This document shows, piece by piece, positions 22,255-30,870 of a stretch of DNA of 30,996 bases. Position 1 is the stretch's first letter. Every line of letters begins with the position of its first letter. The position numbers and the translations under genes were made by a program. The DNA is from Streptobacillus canis. Its GTDB lineage: Bacteria; Fusobacteriota; Fusobacteriia; Fusobacteriales; Leptotrichiaceae. The notes under the pieces were generated by a model. That model saw only the letters and a list, made by a program, of their open reading frames with translations. It was not told the DNA's origin and searched no databases. Location of the stretch: assembly GCF_009733925.1 (NCBI RefSeq), contig NZ_WOEI01000021.1, forward strand, positions 1 through 30,996. Reading direction: 5' to 3'.

Positions 22255-23264
22255 ACTAAATGATTGATTTTTTCATCTTTATAATCTAAATTGTGTATAG
22301 AATTGATATATCTTACTGTTTTAGAACTTCCTCTGATTAATAAAGTTTGAGTTCTAGCTATATTTCCACGTCTTTTAATTCCTTCTAATAAATCTCCAGA
22401 AGTTATTCCTGTAGCTGAGAATATAATTTCATTATCTTTGGCTAAATCATCAAGTTTTAATACAGCTCCTATAGTTAATCCTTTTTCTTCGCATCTACGT
22501 TTTTCATCTTTAGATATTTTATCATTTTCAAGTGAAACCCCTTTAACTTCACTACGTAATTTAAGTCTTGCTTGCATATCTCCACCAAGCACTCTAATAG
22601 CTGCTGCAGATATTACACCTTCAGGTGCACCACCAATTCCATAAAGAGCATCAAAGTCACTATCAACCATACAAGTAAGTATAGATGCAGCAACATCTCC
22701 ATCAGGAAGGGCATAAACACTTACACCAATTTTTTGTAAATCATCAATTATTTTTTTATGTCTAGGTTTATCTAGAACTATTATAGTTAAATCTTTTAAT
22801 TCTTTATTATTTGCTTTTGCAATAATTTCCATATTTTCTGTTAAAGGTTTTTCTAAATCTATTAAACCTTTAGCATTTGGGCCAACTATAAGTTTTTCCA
22901 TATACATATCTGGAGCTTTTAAGAAAGAATCCTTTTTACCTATTGCAAGTACAGTAATTGCATTTGCTTGTCTTTGAGCTGTCATACGAGTTCCTTCTAC
23001 AGGATCTACTGCTATATCAACTTCAAGATATTCTCCATCTGGTCTACCAAGTTTTTCTCCAATGTATAACATTGGTGCTTCATCAATTTCTCCTTCTCCT
23101 ATTACAACTTCACCTTTTATTTTGATTCTATTTAACATTATTTTCATTGCTTCAACAGCTACTCTGTCTATTTCTTCTTTATTACCTCTACCTACTAATC
23201 TGTGTGCGGCAAGTGCAGCTGCTTCAGTAACTCTTGCAAATTCTAATGCTAACTCTCTTTTCAT
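22248..23264 (-). CDS. glpX: Fructose-1,6-bisphosphatase class II (GlpX)
   Basis: The enzyme dephosphorylates fructose 1,6-bisphosphate to fructose 6-phosphate, the gluconeogenic step, in the cytosol. The 338-residue protein is of normal length. Metal and substrate motifs are GEGEIDEAPMLYIGE (56-70), DPVEGT (87-92) and YGIGGAPEGV (near 205-215). The open frame runs 12 codons further to 23300, but AAAGGGG lies 5 bases before ATG 23264, so I use that start. Two hairpins lie downstream, the first overlapping the stop codon. The neighbouring region carries the IS91-like remnant. Confidence 0.95.
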   Translation of the reverse strand: MKRELALEFARVTEAAALAAHRLVGRGNKEEIDRVAVEAMKIMLNRIKIKGEVVIGEGEIDEAPMLYIGEKLGRPDGEYLEVDIAVDPVEGTRMTAQRQANAITVLAIGKKDSFLKAPDMYMEKLIVGPNAKGLIDLEKPLTENMEIIAKANNKELKDLTIIVLDKPRHKKIIDDLQKIGVSVYALPDGDVAASILTCMVDSDFDALYGIGGAPEGVISAAAIRVLGGDMQARLKLRSEVKGVSLENDKISKDEKRRCEEKGLTIGAVLKLDDLAKDNEIIFSATGITSGDLLEGIKRRGNIARTQTLLIRGSSKTVRYINSIHNLDYKDEKINHLVK

Positions 23265-23304
23265 TTTTACCCCTTTCAAATATATGATAATATGGTACAT
23301 AAAA

Positions 23305-23313
23305 ATTATATCA
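23305..23313 (-). promoter_or_regulatory. Extended -10 promoter for glpX
   Basis: On the minus strand TGA then TATAAT (23305-23310), about 41 bases upstream of the start. No convincing -35. Confidence 0.55.
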
Positions 23314-23426
23314 TAAATATTTATGCTGTGGTAGTATAAAAATGTATTTTTTTACTTTTTTCTTTAACTAATTTTTTAGTATTGACTTTTTATAGATTCA
23401 AGGTAATATATAGTGTTAGAGTGTAG

Positions 23427-23455
23427 TTCAATTTTTATATTTTTTGTGCTATAAT
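23427..23455 (+). promoter_or_regulatory. Promoter for lepB
   Basis: TTCAAT (23427-23432), 17 bases, TATAAT (23450-23455), preceded by TGC (extended -10). A second possible pair, TTGACT near 23383, lies upstream. Confidence 0.72.
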
Positions 23456-23487
23456 ATATTTACCGTTTATGAATGTAGGAGGATGTT

Positions 23488-24789
23488 ATGAAAATAGTTT
23501 TTTATATACTATTTTACATAATTACATCAGTAGTAATATTGACGTATTTATTTAAAGAAAAAAAAGTAGTAGGATATATTGATAGATTTACAGAAAATAT
23601 AGTTGGAAAATTGGGTATAAATAATGAAAATATTAGAAATGATAAGGTTTTATTAATTCTAAACACACTAGCTTTAATTTTATTAGGAGTAACAGCTTTA
23701 AAAGTAGATTTTAGTGCTAGTGAAATATTACCTATTAGAAATAAAATAGTTATATTTGGAACAGTATTTAACTTTGCTATACTCTTAGCAGTTTACGCTA
23801 AAAAATACTATTATGAGTATATGAATATAGTTAATACAGTGTTAATAGTATTTGGTAAAGCAATGTTTGGAATAGATGATAAAGTATTTTTAAGATTTAA
23901 TATTTTTGCTGTGATAACTTCAATAATATTAATTGTTTTCTCACAAGTTGAGTTAACAAGTAAGTTTAAAAAGGTATTTAATGCAATATTTATTATTATA
24001 CTTGTAATAATTATACAAGGATATTATTTAGGTAACTATGCTATACCAACTGGGTCTATGGAACCAACTATAGCAGTTAGTGATAGAATTTTTGCTAATA
24101 ATATTGTGTATAAATTTAAACAACCAAAAATTGGAGATATAATCTCATTTAAAGAACCTTTAGATAATAGTTTAATGTATACAAAGAGAATTACAGGTAC
24201 GCCTGGAACTATGTTTAAAATAAATGATGGAGATCATAATATATATATTGATGGAGAAAAATCAAGTTTAAACAGAGAATATTCTATAGAAGGTATACTT
24301 AAATTATTCAATAATCCTGAAATATATATTCCTAAAAAGGGAGATAAAGTAAAACTTACAGAAATTTTAGAATTAGATATAGTAAATGGAAATGGAGTTG
24401 TAGAAGTATCAAAAGAAGAATTTCTAGCAAAAAATATTCCAACAGATTACTATAAATACCTATTTGGTTTCTTTAATACCAACACTCTAGATCAAATTAG
24501 TGGAGTAGATCAAGATTTAAGTAATAAAAGATATACATATATTTTAGAAAGTGAAGGTAGATTTGTTCTTCCTATACTTGATTTTAAATATGATAAAGAG
24601 ATTATGACTAAGTTATTAAATGGAGAGGAAGTTGAAGTAATAAGTAATTATTACATGGCTATGGGAGATAATACTAATAATAGTAATGATTCAAGATTCT
24701 TTGGATATGTTAAAGAAGAAAGAATTTATGGTAAATTATTATTAAGATGGTATCCATTTAATAGAATTGGACTTATAGATGAAAAATAA
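23488..24789 (+). CDS. lepB: Signal peptidase I with enlarged N-terminal membrane region
   Basis: LepB removes signal peptides from exported proteins at the outer face of the inner membrane. The catalytic serine is Ser190 in YAIPTGSMEPT and the general-base lysine is Lys233 in MYTKRITGTPG. The box near the C-terminus, MAMGDNTNNSNDSRFFG, and the ending LLLRWYPFNRIG are typical. The protein has 433 residues and about five or six hydrophobic segments in residues 1-182, against one or two in most bacteria. The linker between the lysine box and the GDN box is also long. The start follows TAGGAGG. It is first in a rightward unit with a RimI-like gene overlapping its end by 11 bases. Confidence 0.92.
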   Translation: MKIVFYILFYIITSVVILTYLFKEKKVVGYIDRFTENIVGKLGINNENIRNDKVLLILNTLALILLGVTALKVDFSASEILPIRNKIVIFGTVFNFAILLAVYAKKYYYEYMNIVNTVLIVFGKAMFGIDDKVFLRFNIFAVITSIILIVFSQVELTSKFKKVFNAIFIIILVIIIQGYYLGNYAIPTGSMEPTIAVSDRIFANNIVYKFKQPKIGDIISFKEPLDNSLMYTKRITGTPGTMFKINDGDHNIYIDGEKSSLNREYSIEGILKLFNNPEIYIPKKGDKVKLTEILELDIVNGNGVVEVSKEEFLAKNIPTDYYKYLFGFFNTNTLDQISGVDQDLSNKRYTYILESEGRFVLPILDFKYDKEIMTKLLNGEEVEVISNYYMAMGDNTNNSNDSRFFGYVKEERIYGKLLLRWYPFNRIGLIDEK

Positions 24790-25168
24790 TGAAATACAAG
24801 AAATCTTAGAATTACACAATCAAAATTTTTTAGATAAAAAGAGTTATGAAGAAATAGAGAGTATGTTTAATAACCCAAATTATAGTATACATTGTATTTA
24901 TGATGTTGATTTTGTTGGATATATTATCATACTTGATAGCTTTGATTGTTATGAGGTATTTGAAATTGCAATTAAAGAAAAATATAGAAATAAAGGATAT
25001 GCACAAAAGCTTTTATATAATATTTCAGATGATAAAGATGTTTTTTTAGAAGTATCTGAAAAAAATATAGCAGCAATAAAGCTTTATGAAAAAGTTGGAT
25101 TTGAAAAAATATCAATTAGAAAAAAATATTATTTAGATGGAAGTAATGCATTGATAATGAAAAAATAG
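24779..25168 (+). CDS. GNAT acetyltransferase, RimI-like
   Basis: A 129-residue GNAT-family acetyltransferase. The acetyl-CoA binding signature is AIKEKYRNKGYAQKLL (RxxGxA), and the C-terminal block EVSEKNIAAIKLYEKVGFEKISIRKKYY matches RimI, which acetylates the N-terminus of ribosomal protein S18 and others. It lacks a clear Shine-Dalgarno sequence and overlaps lepB by 11 bases, so coupled translation is likely. Size is slightly shorter than the usual 145-150 residues. Target protein is inferred from the family. Confidence 0.82.
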   Translation: MKNNEIQEILELHNQNFLDKKSYEEIESMFNNPNYSIHCIYDVDFVGYIIILDSFDCYEVFEIAIKEKYRNKGYAQKLLYNISDDKDVFLEVSEKNIAAIKLYEKVGFEKISIRKKYYLDGSNALIMKK

Positions 25169-25180
25169 GGAGTGATTACT

Positions 25181-26752
25181 GTGAAAGGTTATTTAAGTAT
25201 TGTTTTACACGCACATTTACCGTTTGTAAGACATCCGGAGTATGAAGAATTTTTAGAAGAAGATTGGCTATTTGAAGCAATTACAGAAACATATATTCCG
25301 CTTTTAAATATGTTTGAGAATTTAAATAGAGATAGAGTACCTTTTAATATTACAATGACAATTTCAGGAACTTTAGCAAATATGTTAAATGATGAAATGT
25401 TGCAAAATAGATATTTAAAACATATGGATAAATTAGTAGAGTTTTGTTCATTAGAACTTGAAAGATTAGCTCCATATCCAGATATGTATAAGATTGCTGT
25501 ACATAACTATGATACATATTTCAATGCAAGAAAGTATTTCTTAGAAAATGATAAAAACCTAATCAAGAGATTTAAATATTTCCAAGATTTAGGTAATTTA
25601 GAAATTATTCCAGTTACTGCAACACATGGAATGTTACCTATGATGAAAGATTACCCTAATGCTGTTAGAGCTCAAGTTAAAATGGCTAAGATAGACTATA
25701 TGTCTAATTTTGGAAGAGAACCTCAAGGTATATGGCTTGCAGAATGTGCTTACTATAAAGGACAAGATAAATACTTAAAAGATGAAGGAATTAGATATTT
25801 CTTAGTTGATGCACATGGAATTAAAAATTCAAATCCAAGACCTGTTTATGGAGTTTATTCACCAGTATTTACAGAAAATGGAGTTGCAGCATTTGCAAGG
25901 GATTTAGAATCTTCAGAACAAGTTTGGTCATCTGAAGTTGGATATCCAGGAGATGGAGCTTATAGAGAGTTCCATAAAGATGCTGGATATGAACTTGACT
26001 ATGATTACATTAAACCTTTCTTACACAGCGATGGAGTAAGACGTAATATTGGTATTAAATATCATGCAATTACAGATAAAAAAGGAACATTTAAAAAAGC
26101 GTATGATCCAGAACATGCTAGAAATACAGCTATTTCACATGCATACAACTTTGTATTTAATCGTAGCAAACAAATTGATTTCTTAGCAAGTAAAATGAAA
26201 TATAGAAAACCTATAATAGTATCACCTTATGATGCAGAGCTATATGGACACTGGTGGTATGAAGGGCCTATATTCTTAGAATATATATTTAGAGCAATGC
26301 AAGAATCTAACTTTGGAAGTATTACACCTTCTAGATATTTAGATATATATAAATTAAATCAAGTAGTTGATTTAAGTATGTCAAGTTGGGGAGCAAATGG
26401 TTATTATGATGTTTGGGTAGATGGATCTAATGATTACATTTATAGGCATCTACATAAAGCTGCTGAAAAGATGATAGAACTTGCACAAAGAGAGCCGCAT
26501 AATGAATTAGAATATAGAGCATTAAATCAAGCTGCAAGAGAATTATTCTTAGCACAAACTTCATGTTGGCCATTTATTATGTTTACTAAGACTATGGTTG
26601 GATACGCTCAAAAGAAAGTATCAGATCATACTTATAGATTATTCAAACTATATGAAGATATTAAACATGGAAGTATAGATGAAGAATGGTTAAAAGAAAT
26701 AGAAGGAAGAGACAATATATTTAAAAATGTAGATTATAGAGTATATAGATAA
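25181..26752 (+). CDS. GH57 family 1,4-alpha-glucan branching enzyme
   Basis: A 523-residue GH57 (DUF1957-type) protein that introduces alpha-1,6 branches into glycogen-like glucans. It opens with YLSIVLHAHLPFVRHPE, and the two catalytic acids fit: Glu188 in WLAECAYYKG (nucleophile) and Asp351 in SPYDAELYGHWWYEGP. The C-terminal helical domain includes SSWGANGYYDVWVDG. The start codon is GTG 25181, chosen because GGGAG lies 8 bases upstream; GTG 25172 overlaps that sequence. No other glycogen genes are adjacent. It lies 12 bases after the RimI-like gene and ends at a terminator, so it belongs to the same unit as lepB. Confidence 0.9.
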   Translation: MKGYLSIVLHAHLPFVRHPEYEEFLEEDWLFEAITETYIPLLNMFENLNRDRVPFNITMTISGTLANMLNDEMLQNRYLKHMDKLVEFCSLELERLAPYPDMYKIAVHNYDTYFNARKYFLENDKNLIKRFKYFQDLGNLEIIPVTATHGMLPMMKDYPNAVRAQVKMAKIDYMSNFGREPQGIWLAECAYYKGQDKYLKDEGIRYFLVDAHGIKNSNPRPVYGVYSPVFTENGVAAFARDLESSEQVWSSEVGYPGDGAYREFHKDAGYELDYDYIKPFLHSDGVRRNIGIKYHAITDKKGTFKKAYDPEHARNTAISHAYNFVFNRSKQIDFLASKMKYRKPIIVSPYDAELYGHWWYEGPIFLEYIFRAMQESNFGSITPSRYLDIYKLNQVVDLSMSSWGANGYYDVWVDGSNDYIYRHLHKAAEKMIELAQREPHNELEYRALNQAARELFLAQTSCWPFIMFTKTMVGYAQKKVSDHTYRLFKLYEDIKHGSIDEEWLKEIEGRDNIFKNVDYRVYR

Positions 26753-26773
26753 GAGGGGATTCCCCTCTTTTCT
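26751..26773 (+). terminator. Terminator after the GH57 gene
   Basis: AAGAGGGGA with TCCCCTCTT (26751-26769), followed by T-rich sequence. The stem overlaps the stop codon. Confidence 0.8.
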
Positions 26774-26787
26774 AAATTTTTAGAAAA
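26768..26787. repeat. Second hairpin directly before the cysteine desulfurase gene
   Basis: TTTTCTAAA (26768-26776) pairs with TTTAGAAAA (26779-26787). It lies between the terminator and the ribosome binding site and could reduce or protect the downstream transcript. Confidence 0.5.
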
Positions 26788-26799
26788 GTAGGTAAAAAT

Positions 26800-27915
26800 A
26801 TGATATATTTTGATAATTCAGCTACAACACGTGTAGATGAAAGAGTAATAGAAGAAATGACTAAGGTAATGAATAATATGTATTTGAATGTAGATTCAGG
26901 ATACAGTGCTGCAAGTGATGTAAAGAAGATATTAAGAAGTAAAAAAAATATATTTAAAAAAGTGCTAGGATTAAATCCTGATAATTTTTCATTTACATCA
27001 GGTGGAGGTGAAGCTAATAATTTAGCTTTAACATCAGTTTTAAGAAAAGAAAAAAAAGGGCATTTTATCATATCTCCACTAGAACATCCATCTTTATTAA
27101 ATACTGCTCTGGAACTTAAGAACGAAGGATATGAACTTGATTTTGCAAAAGTAGATGAATTTGGAAATATTGATATAGATCATCTAAGAGATTTAATTAG
27201 AGAAGACACGAGACTTGTATCAATAATGGGTGTAAATAATGAAATTGGGACTATAATGGATATGAATTGTATAGCTGCAGTTATTAAAGAAAAAAATCCA
27301 AAAACATATTTACATATAGACTATGTCCAAGGATTAAATCATGTCCCTTTTGATTTTTCTAAAATAGCAGTAGATCTTTTATCTATTAGTTCACATAAAA
27401 TACATGGTCCTAAAGGAGTAGGAGCTATATATATTAAAGATGGTGTGAAAATTAAAGAACAAATATATGGAGATAATAGTGAGAATAAATATATTCCGCG
27501 TACTATGTCTAATGAATTAGTTTTTGGTTTTTTAAAAGCTATGGAAATAGGGAATGATATGGAATATGTTAAAGAATTAAAAGAATATTTTTTAAATAAA
27601 TTATCTGAGATCACTAATGTATATGTAAATAGTCCAGAAAATTCTAGTGATAGTATAGTTAATGTTTCTTTTATTGGAGCTAGAGCAGAGGTATTACAAA
27701 ACTTTTTAGCAAGTAATGATATATGTATTTCTACAGGTTCTGCATGTTCTGCCAATAAAAAGGATTCTCATGTTTTAAAAGCCTTAAATATTTCTAAAGA
27801 AAGAATTGAAAGTGCTATTAGAATAAGTTTTTCTAAATACAATAGTAAAGAAGAAATAGATACATTCTTTAAAGTATTAACACCTTTTTTACAGATGGTG
27901 AGAAGTATAAAATAA
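26800..27915 (+). CDS. Cysteine desulfurase, NifS/IscS-like, divergent
   Basis: A PLP enzyme of the class-V aminotransferase fold that removes sulfur from cysteine for Fe-S clusters or tRNA thiolation. The 371-residue protein starts IYFDNSATTRVDE. It has His96 in PLEHPSLLN, the PLP-binding Lys200 in SSHKIHGPKGVGAIYI, and the persulfide Cys316 in STGSACSANKK. The usual glycine-rich stretch near GGGQERGLRSGTEN is replaced here by YGDNSENKYIPRTMSNEL, so the active-site border is unusual. No IscU, IscR or MnmA gene is adjacent. The ribosome binding site TAGGT is weak and a hairpin sits just upstream. Confidence 0.85.
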   Translation: MIYFDNSATTRVDERVIEEMTKVMNNMYLNVDSGYSAASDVKKILRSKKNIFKKVLGLNPDNFSFTSGGGEANNLALTSVLRKEKKGHFIISPLEHPSLLNTALELKNEGYELDFAKVDEFGNIDIDHLRDLIREDTRLVSIMGVNNEIGTIMDMNCIAAVIKEKNPKTYLHIDYVQGLNHVPFDFSKIAVDLLSISSHKIHGPKGVGAIYIKDGVKIKEQIYGDNSENKYIPRTMSNELVFGFLKAMEIGNDMEYVKELKEYFLNKLSEITNVYVNSPENSSDSIVNVSFIGARAEVLQNFLASNDICISTGSACSANKKDSHVLKALNISKERIESAIRISFSKYNSKEEIDTFFKVLTPFLQMVRSIK

Positions 27916-27986
27916 GTAAGGTATAAGGGAAATATAATGAAAATGGGGTAAAATAGAGCTATATAAAAGGTATAAAAGGAGTCGGT

Positions 27987-29975
27987 ATGAAAAAAATATT
28001 TATGCTATTATCATTAGTTGCAGGATTAAATTTAATGGGTCAAGAAATGATGGTTGCTACTAAGCAAAAAGTGGAAAAAGAAATTAGTGCAGATACAGCA
28101 CTTATTAATTTTAATTTAAGTACTGAAGGTAAAAGTTTAGAAAAAACAAGAAATAGTAATAGAGAAAAAGTAAATGAATTCTTTTTACTTTTAAATGAAA
28201 ATGGAATTAAATTTGATAATGTAACTACAAATAGTATTTCTGATAGAAAATTCTCAAAATTAGTTAAAGAAAAAGAAAATGGTTATGAAACTTTTATGAC
28301 TTTTTCAATCACAGCAGATGTAAATGAGGGTGCTAAAATAATTGAAGAATTGGAAAAAAATGGTGCCATAGGATATAAAATGAATAAAGGGTTGATTACG
28401 TTTAAATTATCATCTATAGGTAAAGATAAAAATGATACATTTAAGAAAATAAATAAAAAAATTCAGATTATAAAAAATAATATAGGGAAAGATTTTGACT
28501 TTATTTTTTCAGATTCGTATAAGAAAATGGAAAGAGTAGATGAAGAGTTTTTTGAAGTGGAAAATAATTTTTCCTTTAAATTAAGAGATGTTAAAAAAAT
28601 TGATAAATTAATTGAGATAGCTGCAAAATTTGATATAGAAATAAAAAATAATATAGAATATTCAGTTTCTAATTTAAAAGAAGAGTATTTAAATATGTAT
28701 GAAGATGCATATGTAAGAGCAAGAAATAAGGCAAAATTCTTAGTTAGTGAAGGTTATGAAATTAAGAATGTAAAATCTATTAAAGAAAATAAATATTTAG
28801 TAGATGAATTAGAAAGAAAAATAAATGTTGCAAATGATGTAGTAGAGTATCCTATGCCTATGATGGCTATGTCTAAGATGGCTGTTAAAGAATTAAGTTT
28901 TGATGAAGTATCTAATCAAAGTTTAGAAATAACTATACCTAAAGTTAAACTTGAAAATGAGTTAGTAATTGAGTTTATTGCAGATGATGGAAAAGAAAAT
29001 GTTAAATATAGTAATGAATTAAACCTATATTCTAGTTTTAGTAAAGATATTAAAGCAGATATAGTAGATCTAGAAATATCAATTAATACTAAATCTAATA
29101 AAGATATGCTAGATTCTAATAGTGAAAATGCAAAAGTATTTAATAGAATGAAAGAACTATTATCAGCAGCAGGAATTAAATATGAAAATATTGAAACTAT
29201 CTCATTTGATACTAAAAAATATGATGATGTTGATGTAAAATTAGGTAAAGTAATTAAAGATGAAAAACAAGCTACTTTTAAGATTAAAGTTGGCAAGATT
29301 AATACTTTAAATTATCAAAAATTCTTAGAATTAACAAATGTAGATGGAGTTAGACTTTATACTAATAATGATGAGCTATATTTAGAAATAAAGGAAAGTG
29401 CAAAATCAGTTAAAGCAGCATATGATTTAGCTAATAAAAAATACAGTATGTTAAAATCTGATTTAGCAAAATCAAATATTGATATAGTTTTAGAAGAATA
29501 TTTTAATAATGAAATACTTGAAAGAGAAGAAATAATAGAAAAGAAAACAAACTATATTACTAATAATAGACTTAAAATAAGTACTAAAGATATAGAAAAA
29601 GTATCATTAATGATTTCTGTTTTAAGAGAATTAGGAATAGAAACACAATATATAAACTATGGATTAGATAAATTAGAAAATTACCAAAAATTATTTTATA
29701 ATGAGTTATTACAAGATTTAAGAAAAAAAGAAGATAGATTTAATAAGTTAGAAAATATTGAAACTAAAGGATTTAAAATTATTAAAGATAGTGAAAATGA
29801 AATATATAGATACTATGGAAAAGATAGGTTAGTATTAAATAAAGAAAATTATGAACATAATTTAAGTATTTCAAATACTGAAATAATTAAGAGGGCTAAA
29901 GAAAATCCTTATAAAATATTTGTCAAACCATATAATGTGAGAATGGCAATTGAGGGTGTAATTAATTTAAAATAA
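27987..29975 (+). CDS. Exported SIMPL (DUF541) domain protein, two tandem modules
   Basis: A 662-residue exported protein with a signal peptide (MKKIFMLLSLVAGLNLMG). The SIMPL fold is visible as VEKEISADTALINFNLSTEGKSLEK (about 29-53), LNENGIKFDNVTTNSIS, and the late block YVRARNKAKFLVSEGYEIKNVKSIKE (about 240-265). A similar pattern recurs: LYSSFSKDIKADIVDLEISINTKS, then LLSAAGIKYENIETISFDTKKY (about 380-410), a later domain, and a Lys-rich C-terminal third. Most SIMPL proteins have about 230 residues and one module, so this looks like a duplication. Family members are cell-envelope proteins sometimes linked to stress. The start follows AAAGGAG. The gene sits after the cysteine desulfurase gene with no clear promoter between. 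Confidence 0.82.
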   Translation: MKKIFMLLSLVAGLNLMGQEMMVATKQKVEKEISADTALINFNLSTEGKSLEKTRNSNREKVNEFFLLLNENGIKFDNVTTNSISDRKFSKLVKEKENGYETFMTFSITADVNEGAKIIEELEKNGAIGYKMNKGLITFKLSSIGKDKNDTFKKINKKIQIIKNNIGKDFDFIFSDSYKKMERVDEEFFEVENNFSFKLRDVKKIDKLIEIAAKFDIEIKNNIEYSVSNLKEEYLNMYEDAYVRARNKAKFLVSEGYEIKNVKSIKENKYLVDELERKINVANDVVEYPMPMMAMSKMAVKELSFDEVSNQSLEITIPKVKLENELVIEFIADDGKENVKYSNELNLYSSFSKDIKADIVDLEISINTKSNKDMLDSNSENAKVFNRMKELLSAAGIKYENIETISFDTKKYDDVDVKLGKVIKDEKQATFKIKVGKINTLNYQKFLELTNVDGVRLYTNNDELYLEIKESAKSVKAAYDLANKKYSMLKSDLAKSNIDIVLEEYFNNEILEREEIIEKKTNYITNNRLKISTKDIEKVSLMISVLRELGIETQYINYGLDKLENYQKLFYNELLQDLRKKEDRFNKLENIETKGFKIIKDSENEIYRYYGKDRLVLNKENYEHNLSISNTEIIKRAKENPYKIFVKPYNVRMAIEGVINLK

Positions 29976-29992
29976 TGCAAAAAATAGTTTTT

Positions 29993-30036
29993 AGGGTTTG
30001 GGAATATATAAATGTTATATTTTCTAACCCTTTTTT
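29993..30036 (+). terminator. Terminator after the SIMPL gene
   Basis: AGGGTT (29993-29998) pairs with AACCCT (30026-30031) with an inner AATATA/TATATT pairing, then a T6 run. A small TCTCT/AGAGA hairpin follows at 30039-30060. Confidence 0.75.
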
Positions 30037-30169
30037 CTATCTCTTAATTAAAATAGAGAGGGGCCTAGAAATATAAAGAATTTAAATTTTATGGAGTTAC
30101 ATAAAAATTGAAAGAGTATTGAAATAAGTATACAAGTTAAAAAACATGATTTTTAGTGTTAATCTTTTA

Positions 30170-30178
30170 TGATATAAT
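30170..30178 (+). promoter_or_regulatory. Extended -10 promoter for the SUKH-domain gene
   Basis: TGA then TATAAT (30173-30178). The -35 region is only a T run (TTTTTA). The ATG lies 41 bases downstream. Confidence 0.6.
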
Positions 30179-30219
30179 AAAATAAGATATTTATCAAATT
30201 AAAATAGGAGAGTAAGAGT

Positions 30220-30792
30220 ATGTTTGAAAAAATATTAAAAGAAGTAAAAGAAAATAATATTGAATTATTACCACCAGTAAGTGATGAAGATATAGAAAAA
30301 ATAGAAAAGATATATAATTTTAGAATGCCTAAGTGTTTAAAAAATTTATATAAAGAAGGAATGCCTTTAAATGAATATACTATAAATTATGCAGATTTTT
30401 CTATAGAAAATGTAAATAAAATAAAAGAGTATATAAAATATTATGATGAAGAATGGAATATGAATAGGTTAAATTGGCCAGATAGTTTATGGGGACCAGA
30501 ACCAGAAGATGAAGATGAAAGATATGATGAAATGGAGAGAAGATTTAATGAAGCAGAAGGATTAATACCTTTAACATATAAAGGTTATTTCATTTCACAA
30601 GTAGTAGATAGTGATAAAACACCAGTATTTCATGTAGCTTGTAGTGATGTAATAATATTAGATGCTTCCATTAGTAGTTTTATAAAAAGATTTTTTATAG
30701 AAAAAAAACTTATAGATGATAATAAAGAAGATGATTTATCATTTAAAAATCAAACTTTTGTAAAGTTTTGGTTAGAGATATGTTATTATTAA
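30220..30792 (+). CDS. SMI1/KNR4 (SUKH) family protein
   Basis: A 190-residue acidic cytosolic protein. The N-terminal pattern LLPPVSDEDIEKIEKIYNFRMPKCLKNLYKEGM matches the SUKH core (P-x-S-x-E-D-I-x-x-x-E). The core continues in AEGLIPLTYKGYFIS and HVACSDVIILDASISSFI. SUKH proteins often act as immunity proteins against toxin effectors in polymorphic toxin systems. No toxin gene is visible upstream. The DNA downstream encodes only the first 42 residues of an unidentified membrane protein. The start follows AGGAG at good spacing. Confidence 0.78.
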   Translation: MFEKILKEVKENNIELLPPVSDEDIEKIEKIYNFRMPKCLKNLYKEGMPLNEYTINYADFSIENVNKIKEYIKYYDEEWNMNRLNWPDSLWGPEPEDEDERYDEMERRFNEAEGLIPLTYKGYFISQVVDSDKTPVFHVACSDVIILDASISSFIKRFFIEKKLIDDNKEDDLSFKNQTFVKFWLEICYY

Positions 30793-30870
30793 AGGATAGT
30801 ATAAAAAAGTCAGGAGTATTAAAAAATATATTGATTAAATCACACGAACATGAAAGGGTAGATAGATAAA

